Shown here: piece by piece, positions 5,406 to 8,083 of the stretch | Position numbering within the stretch: position 1 is the first letter of the stretch | Layout: each line of letters begins with the position of its first letter | Assembly (NCBI GenBank): GCA_030655715.1 | Contig: JAUSPR010000245.1 | Location: 1-8,083 of the forward strand | DNA: 8,083 nucleotides | From: Thermoplasmata archaeon | Lineage (GTDB): Archaea > Thermoplasmatota > Thermoplasmata > SG8-5 | Direction of reading: 5' to 3' | The notes under the pieces: model-generated | Database searches by the model: none | Seen by the model: the letters and a program-made list of their open reading frames with translations, nothing else | What the model was told of the DNA's origin: nothing | Program-made: the position numbers and the translations under genes

Positions 5406-6035
5406 TTAATGCCCGCGTTCGTTTCCCCAGACAAGTTTATGGAGTTGAGGTAATACCCTTACTTCGAGCTTGTCCTCCAAAACCCATTTTATAATTTCAC
5501 CTATGTCGAAGCCCCATACTGGCGTTAGGACCACCGAGCAAACAGGTGTGTAATCAATCAGAATTTTTCTGGCATAATGATAGTCCTTGATATCAGATAT
5601 CACGAACTTCAGCTGATCAGTTGGCCCAAGAAGCTCGATATTGGGAAAATCCATTTTTTCTGATTGACCAGATGAGGGGCACTTTATATCCATGCTAATC
5701 ATGAGCGCTTCCGAGCAGGGAAGTTTCTCGAGATTTTTAGAGCCATTGGTCTCCAATGTTATGAGATAGCCCTTGCCAAGAAGCATGTCAATTAACTTCA
5801 AAATCTCTTTCTGATGCATTGGCTCGCCTCCTGTAAGGCAAACTTGCCAGCACCCGATTTTTTCCAGCTCTTGAAGTATATGTTGAAGATTCATTTCTTT
5901 TCCTTCATCGCGGGCGTAGGCGGTATCGCACCAGGCACAATCCAAATTACAGCCAGACGTCCGTATGAACGTCGTCGGTATGCCCATGGTTATGCCCTCG
6001 CCCTGTATGCTGTGGAATATTTCGCAGATTTTCAA
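5406..6035 (-). CDS. queE: 7-carboxy-7-deazaguanine synthase (radical SAM)
   Basis: QueE rearranges 6-carboxytetrahydropterin into 7-carboxy-7-deazaguanine, the ring-contraction step towards preQ0 and, in archaea, archaeosine in tRNA. The 209-residue protein starts KICEIFHSIQGEG, the typical opening, and has the cysteines C29, C33 and C36 (CNLDCAWC) that hold the 4Fe-4S cluster. It continues with CLTGGEP (66-72) for S-adenosylmethionine binding, ETNGS, SMDIKCPSS and the C-terminal LPQLHKLVWGN. The start codon is TTG at 6035-6033, overlapping the GNAT stop as TTGA; GGAG 8 bases upstream supports it. It is the last gene of the queD-queC-GNAT-queE operon and converges with rpl10e across a 289-base repeat-rich spacer. 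Length and motifs are those of a complete enzyme. Confidence 0.95.
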   Translation of the reverse strand: MKICEIFHSIQGEGITMGIPTTFIRTSGCNLDCAWCDTAYARDEGKEMNLQHILQELEKIGCWQVCLTGGEPMHQKEILKLIDMLLGKGYLITLETNGSKNLEKLPCSEALMISMDIKCPSSGQSEKMDFPNIELLGPTDQLKFVISDIKDYHYARKILIDYTPVCSVVLTPVWGFDIGEIIKWVLEDKLEVRVLPQLHKLVWGNERGH

Positions 6036-6487
6036 GGTTCAATCTCCTTTTGAACATCAAAGTGAATCATTAATCTGGCCGGAATGGGTTCAAACCCAAC
6101 CTTTTTCCAGAAGCCAGTACTATCTTCTTCTTCATCCCGGGTTCCGTCGGCAGCCGCCACAGCCACTGTCGGTGCGCCAATGTTCCTGAAGAACTCAATG
6201 GCATGGGCCACAAGCAGGGTTCCGATTCCTTTCGTCTTAATATCTGGGTGCACAGAAATCTTGTGAATGTAGGCTCTTGCGCCGTCCCATGTGCCCAGGA
6301 CAAATCCCTGAACTTTTCCATCATCATAGACCAAAAATAGATTGTTATCTCGCTCAAGAATTCTTGCCAGGGCCTCGGAACCATCAACCTCCGGGGTCCA
6401 GAAATGGCCGTTTGCCCTGGTAATTCGAATGACAGCATCAATATCGTCATTTTTAGCGGGTCTAATTTTCATATCTGACAGGGTCAT
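6032..6487 (-). CDS. GNAT-family N-acetyltransferase inside the que operon
   Basis: A single-domain acetyl-CoA-dependent acetyltransferase of 151 residues; the substrate is unknown. The N-terminal IRPAKNDDIDAVIRI is the usual first strand and helix. YIHKISVHPDIKTKGIGT holds motif A, with KTKGIGT as the pyrophosphate loop (Lys in place of the commoner first Gln/Arg). GFWKKVGFEPI is motif B. Starts at TTG 6490, ATG 6487 and ATG 6472 are possible. I chose ATG 6487 because GGGAGG lies about 10 bases upstream; ATG 6472 has no such site but would start directly at MKIRPA. Either way it overlaps the end of queC (stop 6464-6462), and its stop overlaps the queE start by four bases. This tight packing between two preQ0 genes suggests co-expression; whether it acts in the pathway, on a protein, or is a passenger is open. 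Confidence 0.85.
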   Translation of the reverse strand: MTLSDMKIRPAKNDDIDAVIRITRANGHFWTPEVDGSEALARILERDNNLFLVYDDGKVQGFVLGTWDGARAYIHKISVHPDIKTKGIGTLLVAHAIEFFRNIGAPTVAVAAADGTRDEEEDSTGFWKKVGFEPIPARLMIHFDVQKEIEP

Positions 6488-7145
6488 CAATTCCCGCCTC
6501 CCTGAATCCTGCCAGTCTCAGCTGGCAAGCCTCGCATTTTCCGCATGCTTTTTCTCCACCCTTGTAGCAGGTCCATGTCAGGTGGAACGGCACACCCAGT
6601 TCAGAGCCTTTCGCGATTATCTGGGCCTTGGATAGCTTCAGAAGTGGCGTTTCGATTTTTATTGGCTGGCCTTTCACGCCAGTTTTTGTGCCAAGTTCTG
6701 CGGCCCTCTGGAAGGCTTCGATGAACTCTGAGCGGCAGTCCGGGTATCCGGAGTAATCAACTGAATTTGCACCGATGAATAATTTACTGGCGCCAACAAC
6801 CTCTGCAAGAGCCATGCCCAGGCTGAGGAAAGTCATGTTCCTGGCAGGAACGTAAGTATTGGGTATTGTCTGCCCAATTTCATCCACTGAGCCGGCTTTC
6901 TTTATCGGGATGGTATCTTCAGTCAAAGAAGAACCGCCAATCACTGCAAGGTCGACCTTCAAAATTCTATGGCTTTTGGCGTCAAAATGTGCTGCAATGG
7001 CCTTTGCAGCATCAATCTCCCTGGAATGTTTGCTGCCATAATCAAATGTAAGTGCATGAACCTCGTAATCCTTACTGGCTAATGCAAGACAAGTTGCAGA
7101 ATCAAGACCGCCCGAAAGCAATACTACAGCTCTCTGGATGCCCAT
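6462..7145 (-). CDS. queC: 7-cyano-7-deazaguanine (preQ0) synthase
   Basis: QueC uses ATP and ammonia to turn 7-carboxy-7-deazaguanine into preQ0. The 227-residue product has the PP-loop SGGLDS (11-16), FDYGSKHSRE (34-43), the TYVPARN segment (97-103), the GANSVDYSGYPDCR signature (125-138), and the zinc site formed by Cys193, Cys201, Cys204 and Cys207 in the C-terminal WTCYKGGEKACGKCEACQLR. All key residues are present and the length is typical. It begins at ATG 7145, inside the end of queD (22-base overlap), with AGGGGG just upstream, and ends overlapping the acetyltransferase. In archaea preQ0 is inserted into tRNA position 15 by the archaeal transglycosylase and then made into archaeosine; those genes are not in this window. 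Confidence 0.96.
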   Translation of the reverse strand: MGIQRAVVLLSGGLDSATCLALASKDYEVHALTFDYGSKHSREIDAAKAIAAHFDAKSHRILKVDLAVIGGSSLTEDTIPIKKAGSVDEIGQTIPNTYVPARNMTFLSLGMALAEVVGASKLFIGANSVDYSGYPDCRSEFIEAFQRAAELGTKTGVKGQPIKIETPLLKLSKAQIIAKGSELGVPFHLTWTCYKGGEKACGKCEACQLRLAGFREAGIDDPVRYEN

Positions 7146-7597
7146 GCCCCCTGGCCAATTCCCTCGTCAATGCCCACCTTGATTTTGGTAATGTTGCTCC
7201 CCAGGTCAAGTTGCTTAACAATCGAGTCGAGTGCATAAATGGCCATCATTTCCGCGGACACCAGTTCCAAATCCAGGATCTTGACATCTTCCTTGGGGAA
7301 AGAATATGTCTTATTTCCAAAGGAGACGTTAATCTGTGTGCCGACATCTTCAAGTTTCATGACTTTGGACTTGCCCGGCATGAGTACGCAATGGTCCATC
7401 TGGTCAGCTACGGATTTCATTGCCTTTTTGAGGAGGACAAAATCGTGTACCATACCGTCATCCAAAGGTTCGCCGGTGATGTGTAGATGCACTGCATAAT
7501 TATGGCCGTGAAGCCGGTTGCATTTCGAATGGCCAGGCAGGAAATGGCAAGCTGAGAAAGTTATTCCAAGCTGCCAACCGTCGAGTTTGAGTTTCAT
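7124..7597 (-). CDS. queD: 6-carboxytetrahydropterin synthase (PTPS family)
   Basis: QueD converts dihydroneopterin triphosphate to 6-carboxy-5,6,7,8-tetrahydropterin, the substrate of QueE. The 157-residue protein shows the PTPS signature FSACHFLPGHSKCNRLHGHNY: His18, His30 and His32 are the zinc ligands and Cys26 sits at the catalytic position. HDF (51-53) and DHC (68-70, with the His of the catalytic pair) follow, and the C-terminal VGIDEGIGQGAW carries the expected pterin-binding glutamate region. Assignment to QueD over other PTPS enzymes rests on the queC and queE genes in the same operon. The start at ATG 7597 is supported by a TATA box about 27 bases upstream, which indicates a leaderless message for the whole operon. 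No GTP cyclohydrolase gene is seen here, so the pterin precursor must come from elsewhere. Confidence 0.93.
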   Translation of the reverse strand: MKLKLDGWQLGITFSACHFLPGHSKCNRLHGHNYAVHLHITGEPLDDGMVHDFVLLKKAMKSVADQMDHCVLMPGKSKVMKLEDVGTQINVSFGNKTYSFPKEDVKILDLELVSAEMMAIYALDSIVKQLDLGSNITKIKVGIDEGIGQGAWASREL

Positions 7598-7620
7598 GGT
7601 TGATGATAATCCAATAAGTG

Positions 7621-7628
7621 TATAAACG
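7621..7628 (-). promoter_or_regulatory. TATA box of the que operon (leaderless)
   Basis: On the minus strand CGTTTATACAC is centred about 27 bases before ATG 7597, preceded by an A-rich stretch that could serve as the TFB element. It is the only evident promoter for the four que-operon genes, whose junctions all overlap. Confidence 0.6.
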
Positions 7629-7830
7629 TTTTTGTGAGATTTGAAAATCGGGCCTGAATGAAGTTGAACGGTGCCAGAACACTGGGGCCGGGTTGGCTCA
7701 TCGCTCCACTATCCCACGCGAGTATTTTTCTTTTAACCTCACTGCGCTGGCTCGGGCTCCAAAAGAAAAAGATTCAGCAAATAAGAAAACTCGCCCTCAC
7801 ATGCTCGTTCGGTAAATCTTGCCATCATCC

Positions 7831-7860
7831 GTTCCAAATGTCCCAATGGACTTTGGATAC
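7831..7860 (+). repeat. 30-bp dispersed palindromic repeat, copy B
   Basis: GTTCCAAATGTCCC, then AAT, then GGACTTTGGATAC. It matches copy A (5262-5291, opposite strand) at 27 of 30 positions, with the three differences in the central bases. The arms GTTCCAAATGTCC and GGACTTTGGATAC pair as an imperfect hairpin. It stands about 230 bases upstream of queD, while copy A stands about 115 bases downstream of queE. Confidence 0.7.
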
Positions 7861-7938
7861 TGAATAAAACAGGCGAGGCTTTAAAAGAATGATGACGGAA
7901 ATCGGTCAACCCGCCAGATTTGCCCAATCAGGCGTACG

Positions 7939-7959
7939 ACCCCGCCCTCACAGGCGGGG
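7939..7959 (-). repeat. GC-rich hairpin repeat, right copy
   Basis: The stem CCCCGCC (7940-7946) and GGCGGGG (7953-7959) is perfect; read on the minus strand the loop is TGTGAG, identical to the left copy at 279-299 over 21 bases. It lies 29 bases beyond the stop of the edge gene fragment, where it could act as a transcript end, but no T-run follows it. Sequence outside the hairpin is not shared between the two copies. Confidence 0.7.
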
Positions 7960-7988
7960 CATGGAGGGTTGGCTGGAAGCATGACGAT

Positions 7989-8081
7989 TCACCGCTTTAT
8001 CCCTCGCCCAATACGCCTCCCGGCCTTCTCCCCCAGCCTACCGCCGACATAGGAACCGACTGGCCCTGCGCACTTTGCTCC
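7989..8081 (-). CDS. C-terminal end of a glycine-rich basic protein, cut by the window edge
   Basis: The minus strand is open from the window edge to TGA at 7991-7989, encoding a 30-residue tail. It contains VGSYVGGRLGEKAGRRIGRG, with Gly at regular spacing and many Arg/Lys, as in glycine-zipper helices of membrane or membrane-associated proteins. Another frame stops at once at the edge and the third stops after 14 codons. No family can be named from so short a tail, and the start lies outside the window. Confidence 0.4.
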   Translation of the reverse strand, partial: GAKCAGPVGSYVGGRLGEKAGRRIGRGIKR

Positions 8082-8083
8082 TA

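Larger units (their letters stand above)
7598..7988. other. Right intergenic region with repeats, no gene recognised
   Basis: About 390 bases between queD and the gene fragment at the right edge. It holds the queD promoter, copy B of the palindromic repeat and the right GC-rich hairpin. ORFs here are short, have no family features, and two of them read through the repeats. I looked for a tRNA and for a paired box C/D RNA and found neither convincingly. Confidence 0.5.

Noticed and set aside
5121..5409. Two ORFs (one on each strand) through the rpl10e-queE spacer
   Set aside because: Their repeated peptides (such as FGTTC twice) come from the DNA repeats; no start signals and no family resemblance.
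7600..7656. TGATGA followed 50 bases later by CTGA, as in a box C/D guide RNA
   Set aside because: No internal D'/C' pair, no terminal stem, and it overlaps the queD promoter and start region; likely chance.

Overview
The window looks like chromosomal DNA of a euryarchaeal-type archaeon. The signs are ribosomal protein L10e, isopentenyl phosphate kinase next to type 2 IPP isomerase (archaeal isoprenoid lipid pathway), a RadB fragment, a queD-queC-queE set (in archaea this feeds archaeosine), and TATA boxes about 27 nt before start codons, the pattern of leaderless transcripts. I cannot place it more precisely; a Thermoplasmata-like lineage is only a guess.

Layout. Positions 1-434 are GC-rich on average and hold no gene I can name, apart from a possible partial ORF at the edge and a strong hairpin at 279-298. 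Positions 435-749 carry the C-terminal part of radB with its front half missing. Positions 821-2544 are a clearly AT-rich two-gene unit on the + strand: a polyprenyl (GGPP/FPP-type) synthase and, overlapping it by ATGA, a two-helix membrane protein of unknown function. On the - strand, 4408-2582 is an ipk-fni operon with directly abutting genes. Divergent from it, 4598-5116 is rpl10e (+). A repeat-rich spacer (5117-5405) separates rpl10e from a convergent four-gene - strand operon, 7597-5406: queD, queC, a GNAT acetyltransferase and queE, with every junction overlapping. Positions 7598-7988 are intergenic and repeat-bearing, and a C-terminal gene fragment runs off the right edge.

Function. 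IPK makes IPP, Fni interconverts IPP and DMAPP, and the prenyl synthase would extend them to C15/C20 chains for ether lipids, so three consecutive steps lie side by side. The synthase, however, has a different base composition and orientation from ipk-fni and is coupled to the unknown membrane protein. QueD, QueE and QueC are three consecutive steps from dihydroneopterin triphosphate to preQ0; the role of the GNAT enzyme between queC and queE is not known.

Most interesting signals: (1) the AT-rich synthase plus membrane protein pair, sitting between a broken radB and fni; (2) a 30-bp imperfect palindrome present in inverted orientation on both sides of the que operon (5262-5291 and 7831-7860, 27 of 30 bases identical); (3) a second, GC-rich hairpin repeated in inverted orientation near both ends of the window (279-299 and 7939-7959).
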